From Cyanophora paradoxa (Eukaryota > Glaucocystophyceae > Cyanophorales > Cyanophoraceae): DNA of 64,000 bases. Both the position numbers and the translations under genes were made by a program. The notes beneath the pieces were generated by a model. That model was not told the DNA's origin. It worked only from the letters and a program-made list of their open reading frames with translations, and ran no database searches. Where the stretch lies: NCBI GenBank assembly GCA_004431415.1, contig QPMI01000649.1, forward strand, positions 1-64,000. Reading direction: 5' to 3'. Below are positions 1-9,694 of this stretch, in pieces; position 1 is the stretch's first letter; every line of letters begins with the position of its first letter.

Positions 1-1249
1 GTAGCTTGAAGGAAATGCGATTTCCAACATTTATTCTCAAAAGTATTGCTGGGATTCACAACAACTAGAACTGGCTTAGACTTGGATTCGAGACCAAGCA
101 TAAGGGAGTTATCCAGGAAAAAGGCTTTCGCCTCCTCTGGGTTGTTAGGGCTTCTTCAGCGAAAGTCTTTGAAGAGTGGAAGTGATATCCATTATATTCT
201 CTTTTATTATACTGCAACATAAAAAATCTACCAATGATCCTTAATTTATGCGAAGTTTGTAATAACTGGATAGGAAGGGTGAAGCTGTGACATTCGCATC
301 TTAAAGTATTCATAAACTGGGTCCCAGCTGGCTCATCACCATAGCGAATTTCAAAGGTAAGATGAACAGGTTGACCCTCAAAATCAATTGGTTCATTAAC
401 AGCATTACAATATCAACCGAGAAAGTGGATAATCCAACCTTTTTTTATAGTATTTGTAAAGTGGATGAGCCTCTGTTGAATTGTAAACAACATGCTCACC
501 ATAATCTTTGTCAGGACCACTATTTTATGAAGTAACCAGTCAGAAGACCATCCCCACATTGCACCAGATCACCCAGCTCCTTTACTCTCACAAACAAAAC
601 ACTGTCCCTGGTCTTCTCAGGCTCAAAAGAAGATATAATGCCATTCACTCGACATCAGTAAAGATTCCATCAGTGAGAGCATCATAAACTTGGGATTTGA
701 TTGGGAATTCCCATATCTTCCAGGATCAAGACCAAGCAGTCTAGCTGAACTCAATAGCTTTTGGATTGTTTGTTGGCTTGGGTTTACAGCAAGTGAGAAA
801 GCCAGGTAAAAAGGCACTGCCGAGTGGAATATAATTCGTTTCAGTGACTCATCCCATTTGCAGCGAATGGATGGTTGGGGAGTTCTGCCAATGAATTTTG
901 AGTTGATTACATTCACCAGCTGTTGGTGGCTTTGGATGGGGGTCTCGCGATTTACCATGAATTGTTTCCATTGTTCAAAATCAGCAGCTGGGCGAGTTGT
1001 TGGAATTCCTGAGCTTCCAGCTCCTGGAGTTTGTTCCGAATAATAAATACTAAATGTGTTATCAACTGTGACATCTCCTGCTTTGGTTTCACCACTCACC
1101 ATAGGGATGCTGTTATAAAATTCGGCTGAGACCAGTCTCACAGCCCTCACATTCTCATAACTACTGGGGAGTCTAGCCACAAAGCTTGATGTGGGACCAT
1201 CACCAGAGATTGTATTAAATGAGCTAACCTCGATGTAATCCACAGGCAT
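1..1249 (-). pseudogene. Viral structural (minor-capsid-like) protein, frameshifted, continuing past the left edge
   Basis: The first 208 codons (1249 down to 623) are open and begin MPVDYIEVSSFNTIS. They have the look of N-terminal regions of beta-rich virion proteins of large DNA viruses: 'I.V.S..R/N' followed by a 'vraVrLvSAEFyNSIPmV' strand. The same protein clearly continues in other frames: near 650 a frame switch restores 'ISSFEPEKTRDSVLF', further switches follow near 510 and 430, and a reading resembling 'EPIDFEGQPVHLTFEIRYG' runs on to about 300. Another segment (about 150 to 1) reads 'SLMLGLESKSKPVLVVVNP'. At least four indels are needed, so this is either a decayed gene or a stretch of poor consensus sequence. 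The family assignment is by pattern only. Confidence 0.5.
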
Positions 1250-1277
1250 TCTTCTTTATCTATATTTATATATTAAA

Positions 1278-2204
1278 ATGAACCGGCTCGTTAATATTGA
1301 TAGCAGGGATAGAAGCCAAGGACAAAATGAAAACTCTTACAGGGTCACCCTCACAACTCCAGTAGAGAGACCAAGGAATGCAGGGTTCTATATGCAGAGA
1401 TTCCAAACAGCATCTATAACAGTGTGGGAACTGATCATCTAACAGTTCAGTTTAATTACCAAGATGGTTCATATAACCAAGTGATCACACAACAAGTGTA
1501 TCCCCTTCCCAGTGGCTACATCAATCAGGGTCATTTTGGGTAACACACCCTTATAATTATGGGCTGAACTATTCAAGCTTCCAAACCATTGCAGGCAAAA
1601 CAGTAGCTTTTGAGTTCAAGATATTCTATAACCCAACTACCTATAAAGTGGAGTTTTACAGCAACCATGAGTTTCGTTTTATTGCAAGCAACCAGAGAAT
1701 AGGAAGCTTTTGGGTGTGAGTTCTACTGAATACACCAATGGGTATTATAGCACTCCTCCTGTTGGTGGATCACCCTATCGACCTGAGAACCTGTTAAAGT
1801 ATGATGGCAAACCTATTACACCTGATCACCCAGCATGGGAACCACCTTTTCAGGACCCAGACTCTCATCTAAGCCCTTGCAATATTATTTGACAGCAGAA
1901 AGATGTCTGATATGAATGCTGAGCAGTATCTATACATGCACATTAAAGAGCTTGCCCCTTTTGCCAGCAGACACAATATAATTCCGAAATCGCAACCACA
2001 TAACCAGGGGCAATCCTTAGATTGCAATTGAGTAAGGATATAGGTGGCTATGTTTACCATAGTGGTGAACATGCAGAATTCATTCAGATAAATGACAGAA
2101 ACCTGGTGATAAGGGAACTCACAGTTGAGTTTAAAGATTACTTTGGTGAACTGATTGATATGAATGGAATCGATAATTCTTTTCAGTTGGAGTTTATCGA
2201 ATAA
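1278..2204 (+). pseudogene. Second viral minor-capsid-like protein, frameshifted
   Basis: The gene starts MNRLVNIDSRDRSQ, a typical opening for NCLDV minor virion proteins, and ends in a conserved-looking C-terminus ('YGGELIDMNG'-like; here 'VEFKDYFGELIDMNGIDNSF', stop at 2202-2204). In between, the reading moves through several frames: 'AEIPNSIYNSVGTDHLTVQF' from about 1400, 'FWVTHPYNYGLNYSSFQTIA' from about 1540, 'SSTEYTNGYYSTPPVGG' from about 1715, then 'MSDMNAEQYLYMHIKELAPF' from 1903 and the last piece from about 2020. The pieces are collinear and together give about 300 residues. That is what a single gene with four or five single-base indels would look like. It diverges from the gene at 1249, leaving a 28-bp spacer. 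Confidence 0.55.
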
Positions 2205-2675
2205 AGGCACCTGTAAAGTCAACTCTCATTGTGGGAGCATTCACATACACAAGGGGATAAATGCGAATATATTTAATTCTGAGAGAAAAACCTATGTAAA
2301 AAGCATCCTTGATGCTGAGAGGAAATCCACTCAATAGAGCCACATCACCTGAGTTGTGAGCATTGTTAATGTTCTCACAGACATATATTTTGTTTTGCCA
2401 TCTGATCGAATAAAAGACCAGTTGATCCATCAGTGGATGTTGCCACATTGAAAGTCTTAATAAAAGCATTGGTGTCCCTGAACCATAGGCAATAACAGAG
2501 GAGAGTTCGAAAGTATATGGGAAAGCAACTTGAAGGTATTCAGTGGGGTTTCCCATATCTGCTCAGGAGCATAGGCTCCAGCTTCCCAGCCAAATGCTGA
2601 AGGTCTAGCCATGAAAGGCTCTTTACCTGTCACAGAGGATGAGGCAGTGAAGGCATCATCTGCAAGCTGATACAA
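2194..2675 (-). pseudogene. Unknown viral protein, frameshifted
   Basis: Two overlapping minus-strand frames (2675-2457 and 2556-2194) share the stretch around 2,550-2,590 and read as one protein of about 155 residues if an indel lies near 2,550. The first piece reads 'EPFMARPSAFGWEAGAYAPE', the second 'TEYLQVAFPYTFELSSVIAY'. The C-terminal piece ends 'MRVDFTGAFIR'. I recognise no family; the alternating beta-like pattern suits a virion protein. Its 5' end overlaps the 3' end of the patatin gene upstream on the same strand by about 45 bases, and its stop overlaps the stop of the convergent gene ending at 2204. Confidence 0.4.
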
Positions 2676-3745
2676 TTTGCATCCAAAGGAGGTGATGTAG
2701 TGAGAGTGGATGAGATGTAAGCCTTTGTAGGGTTCTTTAATTCATAGTTTGCTACTAGAATGCTGCAAAGCTTATTAATCATATCATTGTTTGCTGCTAT
2801 GTATGTTTCAGTGAATGCTAGCATATCTGGGATCTTAGAAGTGTCATCAAGGGAGCTTACTATGTGATTTGGAAGTGGGACTGATAGCCTATAGTATCTA
2901 CCATAATCTTGATCATAGTTGTAGGGTAACAACTCCTCCATCTTATCAAGGGCAGAAAGCTCACTTGCAGCCATGAGCATGTTAATCAATGGGCTTCCAT
3001 CTGTTGAGGCAATCCATGAGAGAATTCCCCAGCTGTTCACAGTCTCATAAGCATAACCCACATAATCAGACTCTAAATGTGGGTCCACCTCACCACAAGA
3101 GATACTTATTACTATTATATCATCATCATCACTGTAAATCTTCTTTGCATGGCTGTAACCACACACACTGGGATTATTGTTTCCCGAAATGGCACCATCA
3201 ATGAGACAGACAAATACTCCCCGATTGAAATCAACAATGCTTACAGGAGAGAAATATGTAGGAGCAGCAGAAGTAGCCCTAGCAGCAATCTTACAAGGCA
3301 TAAAGTTGTAGTTGTTGTCATTTGTGATAAATATTGGTTTCATATTCTGAGTATCAAAGGATGTAATCACAATGTCCTTTAGGGAATCCTGTATTAGTGA
3401 TTCACCAGTAACTGAATTAATTGCAGTCTCCAAGGGTCCCACATCATATTTTGTATTAAAAAGGGCATTTTCGATGATATTTCGAGGATTTGCGAAAATC
3501 AAGGGCAGTTGAGTTAGGTAAATATTGTGTAAATCGTTTGCTGTCAGTTTAGGTTCACCTGGTTTATCAGGATGCCTGATATTCAAACCTATTGCAATGA
3601 TCCCACCAGTGGAAGTTCCACTTACAAGATCCACAAGATCGATTACTCTTCTGCCAGTTCGATTTTCGATTTCTTTTAGCAGCCTGGTTATGATAATGCC
3701 CCTTGCACCCCCGCCAGAAAGACTTAAAACGACCTTGAGAGGCAT
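2630..3745 (-). CDS. Patatin-like phospholipase (viral)
   Basis: A 371-residue patatin-family lipid acyl hydrolase, expected to release fatty acids from phospholipids or galactolipids. All family signatures are visible: the oxyanion motif GGGARG (residues 11-16), the nucleophile elbow GTSTG with Ser45, and the catalytic Asp in DGA (Asp183). The order and spacing of the Ser-Asp dyad match patatin/cPLA2-like enzymes. The gene is intact, unlike its neighbours to the left, and diverges from the fibre gene at 3789 with a 43-bp spacer. No signal peptide is apparent. Patatins occur in several NCLDVs and in many bacteria; a role in lysis, entry or lipid remodelling is possible, but nothing here decides between them. 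Confidence 0.9.
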   Translation of the reverse strand: MPLKVVLSLSGGGARGIIITRLLKEIENRTGRRVIDLVDLVSGTSTGGIIAIGLNIRHPDKPGEPKLTANDLHNIYLTQLPLIFANPRNIIENALFNTKYDVGPLETAINSVTGESLIQDSLKDIVITSFDTQNMKPIFITNDNNYNFMPCKIAARATSAAPTYFSPVSIVDFNRGVFVCLIDGAISGNNNPSVCGYSHAKKIYSDDDDIIVISISCGEVDPHLESDYVGYAYETVNSWGILSWIASTDGSPLINMLMAASELSALDKMEELLPYNYDQDYGRYYRLSVPLPNHIVSSLDDTSKIPDMLAFTETYIAANNDMINKLCSILVANYELKNPTKAYISSTLTTSPPLDANCISLQMMPSLPHPL

Positions 3746-3788
3746 CTTTTACTTATCAGGAATTTTATAAATCCATATAGTAAAAGCC

Positions 3789-4529
3789 ATGAGCTTCAAT
3801 TACCCACCAAATCTAGAAACCATTCAAGATGATAATGCAAGCAGCACCAAGCATGTGAACTTTGATAATATTAAAGTAAAGGGTTCAGTTTCAATTGACC
3901 ACAGCTCTGATAATTCATCAAAGACTCAATCAAGGGAGCATGCTTTATCTGTGAATCAAACCGATCCAGATAAGGAGGAAGTCAGTGTAGCTTTTAGCTT
4001 GGGTAATGTGAAAGCAAACCAAGTGGCAGAGATCAAAGCAACAAGAAGGAGACCTAGGAAACTAAAAACCAGTGGCACTCATCCAGATATACCTTCCAGG
4101 TTTGATAGTGGTCGTTTGGTTTTCAATGTTCAAGATGAGCAGGGCAAACAGAACACAGCTTTGCGAATTTACAATGAGGGCAGTACTGCAAAAGCTGAGG
4201 TCCCCCAAGTATTGCAAGTGGGTCCCATTGCCAACACAAATCAGGTCTCCTACACAAATGATGTATACCCCAAGGATATTACATATGACTTTGCGAGGAA
4301 TGAGCCTTTTGGGTTTTTTACTCCAAAAGATGTCCATCAAAAAAAGCCATCAATTACAATCAACAGTAGCCCCAGTCAACCAGTAGCAATCCATTTACAC
4401 CCTGATTTAGTCGAAATGGATAGGCACCTTTTGCCTTTGTATAGCAATGTGAAAGACCTTGGAATTCGAACCAGGCAATGGCGAAATATCCATGGCAGCA
4501 ATGTGTATGCAAATGGGAGAAACTTGTGA
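3789..4529 (+). CDS. N-terminal part of a viral fibre protein (probably frame-split from the next ORF)
   Basis: A 246-residue ORF starting MSFNYPPNLE. The N-terminal two thirds is polar and Ser/Asn/Lys-rich. The last 30 residues contain 'LYSNVKDLGIRTRQWRNIHG', a pattern seen in fibre and adhesin proteins ('lGt..k.WrniyasnvyanG'). The ORF stops at 4527-4529, inside the beginning of the 1,623-residue ORF in another frame. A one-base shift near 4,515-4,525 would continue this protein directly into that fibre ('NG-RN-LVSEKTLREIIEHYG'). I therefore think both belong to one gene of about 1,850 residues, split either by a sequence error or by programmed frameshifting. Confidence 0.65.
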   Translation: MSFNYPPNLETIQDDNASSTKHVNFDNIKVKGSVSIDHSSDNSSKTQSREHALSVNQTDPDKEEVSVAFSLGNVKANQVAEIKATRRRPRKLKTSGTHPDIPSRFDSGRLVFNVQDEQGKQNTALRIYNEGSTAKAEVPQVLQVGPIANTNQVSYTNDVYPKDITYDFARNEPFGFFTPKDVHQKKPSITINSSPSQPVAIHLHPDLVEMDRHLLPLYSNVKDLGIRTRQWRNIHGSNVYANGRNL

Positions 4530-7500
4530 GTGAGAAAACTCTAAGGGAAATAATCGAGCATTATGGTCCCAATGGACCAACAGTCCCATTCCCTATTCCA
4601 TTTCCAAATGGACCTCCCGATTTAACACCAAAGAAACAGCCTGGAAGAGAATACACAGCAACTGAAGATGTAGCCTTTGGGCAGCATATTGTTAGTTGGG
4701 AGCAAGTTCGCAATAAACCTATAATTGAACCCAGAAAGCAAATAGATGAGCAGTATTTACCTCCTGAAGTCGATATATTAGAGCTTGATGAATATCAATT
4801 CGTTCCAGATGAGGAAGAATATTTACCAGATGGTTTTGACCCACAAGAATATGAATATGATCAGTTTGACCCCAATGAGGAGGAGATACTACCAGATGGC
4901 TTAGATCCTCAAGAGTTTGAGTATGAGCAGAACTATGAACCTGATGAGGAGTATTTACCAGATGGTCATGATCCACCAGCTGTTGACTATGAGCAACCTT
5001 ATGAACCCCATGAGGAATTATTACCAGATGGATTTCGACCTGAGATCTGGGAGTTCTTTCCTGATTATGAACAAATTAATAATAAACCTGCAAAGTATCC
5101 CCCAGAGGATCACAATCATGATTGGGATGAGATCTTAGGCAAACCTCAAAAGTATCCACCAGAGGATCACAGGCATGATTGGGGAGAAATTGATGGGATA
5201 CCTACTGAGTTCCCACCAAGCAAACATGAACATACTTGGGATGAGATCAATGACCAACCAGAATTCGCAAAGGTAGAGCCTCTTGATAACTTGGGGGTTT
5301 CTCTTTATCAGACTTGTAATGTCCCAGAAAGGATCTTTTTGAATGAACACTATGTTCATGTGAATGGGACACTTGCTAATTCAGCTATGAGAGGACCACT
5401 TCATATTAGGACATTACCAGGCTCTTATAATCCACCACCTGAACCAGGAGCAACCATACCAAATATCTTTGTGTCAAGCTACATGGAGGCTGACATTCCC
5501 ACAGATACATTCAGAGTCCCAACAGACCCAGCAACCTACCAAAATTACAACTCTGCTATACAGGTTCATGTAGCAGATGTAAGCAGTTTAGATGGCTCAA
5601 GACCAATGATAGTATTCAGCAGAGATAAATATTCCTACATTCCCATAGTGGGAACTGCAAATGATAATTATGGGAGAGCAGAGCTTGCATGGATTAAAAC
5701 CAACTATGGTGGGGTTCTGGAATCCAATCAGAGGATGGCTGCAAAAAACATACACAACGAAAATATTTCGAGAGTGGTCACAGAGGATTATTTAGAAGAT
5801 CAAGGATATATTGATGAAGGTGAACTCACAAATATTCTTTCTCTTTTTGTGATCAAAAATGACACAAACCTTACAGTCACAAGTAACATTTACACCAGTA
5901 ACCTTTATACAAGTAACATTTTCACAAGTAACCTGTGGGCAAGTAATATTTATGGAAGTAATCTAGAAGTCGACTATTTGACTGTGAATATTGAAGCGAA
6001 TCTACCAAATCATCCTACATCCAATGTAGTTTTAGGTTGGATCGATACCCACACCCACACAAAAGATGAAATAACAGATTTTGCACATGAGCATTTATGG
6101 GAGCATATAACAGATCCACCATTAACCTTCCCACCCAGTCCCCATGAGCATTTATGGGAACATATCACGAATCCACCATTAACCTTTCCACCTGATCCAC
6201 ACAGTCATGATTATTCCCAGATCACCAACTGCAATCACAGACACCCTTGGAGTGAAATCGATCAACAACCAGTGTTTGCACAGTTGAATGCAATCGGAAA
6301 TGTTTTTAATGGAGTCACACTTTACCAATCGAGTAATACACCTGAAAGATTGTATTTGAATAATCATTATGTTAGTCTCAATGGGACTTTTACAGGTCAA
6401 ACAGGCACTCCAATGGAGGGAACTCTTGCAGTAAGATTACCCAGGGATCCAATCGTAAATGGAGTGTATAGTGGCGATTTCAATGTAGGAGTAAACGATA
6501 CTTTCCCCAGTATCTATGTTACGAATTATCACCCAGGAGAAATAGGACAAGTAGCGGATTTTTCAGCAGCTATTCAAATTAACGTAACAGATCAAAGCGC
6601 ATATGATGGAGCAAGACCTAAAATAGTATTCACAAGGGAGAAAGTTGTAAACTACCTTCCTGTAGCAGGACAACCCACAGATGATCATGGGAAATGTGAG
6701 ATTGCATGGATAAAAACGACATCAGGTGGAGCCTTAGAAGTCAATCAGAGGATGGCAGCAAAAAACTTACACAATACAACCCTTTCAGGTGTGGTCACAG
6801 ATGATTACCTAACCAATAAAGGGTATCTTACAACAGCAGATTTAAGCAGCTATGTAACAGAAAGTGAATTGGGAACGACTCTAAATAATTATACAACAGA
6901 TGCAGAGTTAACAGCAGCTCTAGGAAATTATTTACCTCTTACAGGTGGGACAGTTAATGGAACTGTAAACGCTACTAGTCTACAAATTGGTGGAAACACA
7001 ATTCCAAAAGGATATGATTTCGATCAATTAGATGTAGTATCAACAGATAGAAGCGCAAATAATTGGAATTTGAATTGGTCACCAAGAACAGGACAAACAG
7101 GATGTTATACAACACCACAAAATGATGAAGATTGTAGCGGTTGTTTTATGAGGTGGACTGTCCCCACAGGTATGAAATCATTTTATATTCAGCATATGCC
7201 TTGGTATAATGGCAGATATTTTGATATCTATGGTCAGACTCTCAATAACAATCAGCATTTCTTAAAACGTGTAAACGATTATCAAGGAATACAGTCAGTA
7301 AATCATGATGGGACAAATAATACTATCTTGTTTGTATCAATTAATTGCGAGTTTTACAAGTATATTTATGTTCAAGGTCGAAAAGGTCGCATTCATCTCA
7401 CAGGAGTTTTTGGTTGGAGTAGGCAGAGGGCAACAGATAATGATGTTGGTATGATCTCTTGGGATAATGTATTTAGTAAACCTGATTTTGCAGGCACTTA

Positions 7501-9349
7501 TGCAACAAAGGCAGAAGTCCCTAACGTTTTAGGTGATCTATTGACAGTGAACTCTGTGGACTGGCACAAATCAACAGATAATATTCCAAGGTTTTGGTTT
7601 GGTAGTGGTAATACAACATATATTCGAGGGTATGGGAATGGTGAAGGTGTTTCGATTGAATTTAGAAATTCAGGAGATACAGCCATTTTGAAGTCTTATG
7701 ACAATGGTAACCTTTGGGTAAATAATACCATAACAGCATCTACAATAAATGCTACTACAAATCTCCAAATAAATGGGAATGCTGTTCCAAAGCTACACTC
7801 CAACGATGGATATGTTGCAGGGAGTTCTCCACACAATTATTCTGGAAGTTGGACATTTGGGTATGGCTCAGCTTGGGAACCCTATTTTAATTATGGTGGG
7901 CATGCATACAATAATGAAGTGGATGACCAAACCTCTTCCGCTTGGATTGAATACAATATACCCGATGGATTACACACAGGGTCAGCATTTCTGACTCATT
8001 TACCATGGGGCAACACACGAATTTTCGAGATTTGGGGAATTAATCGACAAGGCAATGCGATTTTCATAACAACTGTCAACAATTATCACCCTTATGCAGG
8101 GTCTGCAAATGATAACCATAGTGGTGTGAATAATGTCCCCATCTTCCTAGGAAACCGATTTGTAAGGATTCGAATTCAAGCAAGAATTGGAAGGGTTCAC
8201 ATTATGGGTATTAGTTTCATGAAAATATGGGTTGGGCATAGCTATGGTGGTCACACTGGTTATATTCATTGGAATAATGTGTACAGTAAGCCAAATATAC
8301 CTACATCCTATCTATCATTAACAGATGTCACCAATTCGATTGGAAACATTACAGGTTTTGATACTTGGAGTGGACATGGTAGTTACAGTCTTTATTATGT
8401 TGGATCTTGGACAGGAGGTTGGGTTCCTTCTAACAGTAATCCCATTGATGGATTTTATAGCAACAATGTAGATGATCAAACAAGTTCAGATTATGCACAA
8501 ATTGAAGTCCCAGCCAATATGAAAACATGTCATGTTCAGTATATGTGTTGGACGAATTGTAGATATTTCGATATTGGAGGTTATCGAAATGGGAGGTGGC
8601 ACCACATTATGCGAGTTAATACATATCAAGCAGTTTCAAATAATGGAGATTCAGATTGGCATGATGGGTTAACATGGACTTCTTTCTTTTGTGATACATT
8701 TTCACATATTAGATTTGTTGCAAGGAAAGGGAGATGTCACATTGGAATGATTGGATGGACAAAAGAAAAAGGAAGAACAGCCCCAGCAAATGGTTTTATA
8801 AGTTGGGATAATGTATATAGTAAAGATGCTCGCACAACTTGGGCAACCGGAACTTGGATAACATCAGATGAAGGTAATGGGAGAGTTTTTTTCGGTTCAT
8901 CATCAACTACATACATTAAAGGTTATGGTTACGAAATGATCCATTTTAGAGCAGGAAATGATATAACAATGCAAGCTTTTTATAATAATGGTGACGTTTA
9001 CTTTTGGGGATGGCTTACACAAGGAAGTGATAGAAGATACAAAACCGACATTAAAAATATAACCGGCGCCCTTTCAGCAATTGAGAAATTACAGGGTGTG
9101 AGTTACAAAAAGATTGGTGATGGAAAACAGAAAGTAAACTTAGGTTTGATTGCGCAAGATGTCGAAAAAGTCATACCAGAAGTAGTAGGTAAAAATCACG
9201 AAAATTATTTGACCCTTGCATACACAGGTTTAATTCCGGTTCTCATTGAAGCAGTGAAGGAGTTATCCCAAAAATGCAAAGATTTAACACAAACCTGTGA
9301 GAATCTCCAAAGTCAAATAGACCAAATTAAAAATATCACAGTATTATAA
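4478..9349 (+). CDS. Giant viral fibre protein with HxH repeats and S74 intramolecular chaperone
   Basis: This ORF of 1,623 residues is the largest intact viral gene here. Layout: residues ~85-190 hold four acidic repeats of about 22 residues built on 'LPDGxDP'. Residues ~200-265 hold three 'P..(Y/F)PP..HxHxW' repeats, followed by a domain of about 170 residues. 'TSN' ladder repeats lie at ~470-495, then three more HxH repeats and a second copy of the 170-residue domain (~590-790). Three C-terminal domains of about 200 residues follow, each ending like 'R(K/I)GR.H'. The tail matches peptidase S74 (endosialidase-type chaperone): Ser1517-Asp and Lys1522 have the Ser/Lys spacing of the self-cleaving dyad, followed by 'GLIAQDVEKVIPEVV' and a coiled coil. 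HxH motifs coordinate metal in phage T4 fibre tips. Inference: a trimeric host-attachment fibre whose C-terminal ~107 residues are released by autocleavage. The true N-terminus is probably the preceding ORF. Confidence 0.88.
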   Translation: MAKYPWQQCVCKWEKLVSEKTLREIIEHYGPNGPTVPFPIPFPNGPPDLTPKKQPGREYTATEDVAFGQHIVSWEQVRNKPIIEPRKQIDEQYLPPEVDILELDEYQFVPDEEEYLPDGFDPQEYEYDQFDPNEEEILPDGLDPQEFEYEQNYEPDEEYLPDGHDPPAVDYEQPYEPHEELLPDGFRPEIWEFFPDYEQINNKPAKYPPEDHNHDWDEILGKPQKYPPEDHRHDWGEIDGIPTEFPPSKHEHTWDEINDQPEFAKVEPLDNLGVSLYQTCNVPERIFLNEHYVHVNGTLANSAMRGPLHIRTLPGSYNPPPEPGATIPNIFVSSYMEADIPTDTFRVPTDPATYQNYNSAIQVHVADVSSLDGSRPMIVFSRDKYSYIPIVGTANDNYGRAELAWIKTNYGGVLESNQRMAAKNIHNENISRVVTEDYLEDQGYIDEGELTNILSLFVIKNDTNLTVTSNIYTSNLYTSNIFTSNLWASNIYGSNLEVDYLTVNIEANLPNHPTSNVVLGWIDTHTHTKDEITDFAHEHLWEHITDPPLTFPPSPHEHLWEHITNPPLTFPPDPHSHDYSQITNCNHRHPWSEIDQQPVFAQLNAIGNVFNGVTLYQSSNTPERLYLNNHYVSLNGTFTGQTGTPMEGTLAVRLPRDPIVNGVYSGDFNVGVNDTFPSIYVTNYHPGEIGQVADFSAAIQINVTDQSAYDGARPKIVFTREKVVNYLPVAGQPTDDHGKCEIAWIKTTSGGALEVNQRMAAKNLHNTTLSGVVTDDYLTNKGYLTTADLSSYVTESELGTTLNNYTTDAELTAALGNYLPLTGGTVNGTVNATSLQIGGNTIPKGYDFDQLDVVSTDRSANNWNLNWSPRTGQTGCYTTPQNDEDCSGCFMRWTVPTGMKSFYIQHMPWYNGRYFDIYGQTLNNNQHFLKRVNDYQGIQSVNHDGTNNTILFVSINCEFYKYIYVQGRKGRIHLTGVFGWSRQRATDNDVGMISWDNVFSKPDFAGTYATKAEVPNVLGDLLTVNSVDWHKSTDNIPRFWFGSGNTTYIRGYGNGEGVSIEFRNSGDTAILKSYDNGNLWVNNTITASTINATTNLQINGNAVPKLHSNDGYVAGSSPHNYSGSWTFGYGSAWEPYFNYGGHAYNNEVDDQTSSAWIEYNIPDGLHTGSAFLTHLPWGNTRIFEIWGINRQGNAIFITTVNNYHPYAGSANDNHSGVNNVPIFLGNRFVRIRIQARIGRVHIMGISFMKIWVGHSYGGHTGYIHWNNVYSKPNIPTSYLSLTDVTNSIGNITGFDTWSGHGSYSLYYVGSWTGGWVPSNSNPIDGFYSNNVDDQTSSDYAQIEVPANMKTCHVQYMCWTNCRYFDIGGYRNGRWHHIMRVNTYQAVSNNGDSDWHDGLTWTSFFCDTFSHIRFVARKGRCHIGMIGWTKEKGRTAPANGFISWDNVYSKDARTTWATGTWITSDEGNGRVFFGSSSTTYIKGYGYEMIHFRAGNDITMQAFYNNGDVYFWGWLTQGSDRRYKTDIKNITGALSAIEKLQGVSYKKIGDGKQKVNLGLIAQDVEKVIPEVVGKNHENYLTLAYTGLIPVLIEAVKELSQKCKDLTQTCENLQSQIDQIKNITVL

Positions 9350-9655
9350 ATGGCGACCTATCCTCTTGGTGGAACCACCTATTCTACTGAGCCTGTTGCA
9401 CTTTCTTTTGATACAATCACCCTTGTAAACGCATTACAAACAGTTGAAAAAACGATTCAGCAAACTAACAAGCTCTCACCAGTTGTAAATGAGTATAAAA
9501 ACCTCTTGGTTAATGTCCTTGCTCAAGCTGCATATGGTGACCCTGTTGCTAAATACAATGAGTGTGATAACAACATTAAAGCAATGACGTCCAACCTGCA
9601 AGTTCTTTCAACTGTTTACCAATCCCTTGGATCGAATTTAATCACTTTGGCTTGA
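9350..9655 (+). CDS. Small unknown viral protein
   Basis: A 101-residue ORF whose ATG immediately follows the TAA of the fibre gene (TAAATG), so the two genes abut with no spacer. It is a soluble, mostly helical-looking protein ('LVNALQTVEKTIQQTNKL', then 'YKNLLVNVLAQAA') with one Cys. There is no signal peptide or membrane segment, and I do not recognise the family. Its position directly after the fibre suggests a virion accessory or fibre-assembly role, which is inference from context only. Confidence 0.7.
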   Translation: MATYPLGGTTYSTEPVALSFDTITLVNALQTVEKTIQQTNKLSPVVNEYKNLLVNVLAQAAYGDPVAKYNECDNNIKAMTSNLQVLSTVYQSLGSNLITLA

Positions 9656-9694
9656 TGGTAGTTTATTTTTCTTTCCTTCTTAGTAAAAGAAGCA

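Noticed and set aside
3789-9349. Bacterial prophage origin of the AT-rich segment, because S74 fibres are typical of phages
   Set aside because: Flanking genes are capsid-like proteins of eukaryotic large DNA viruses, phage structural or lysis modules are absent, and the segment adjoins intron-bearing host DNA. Phage contamination joined by misassembly cannot be fully excluded.
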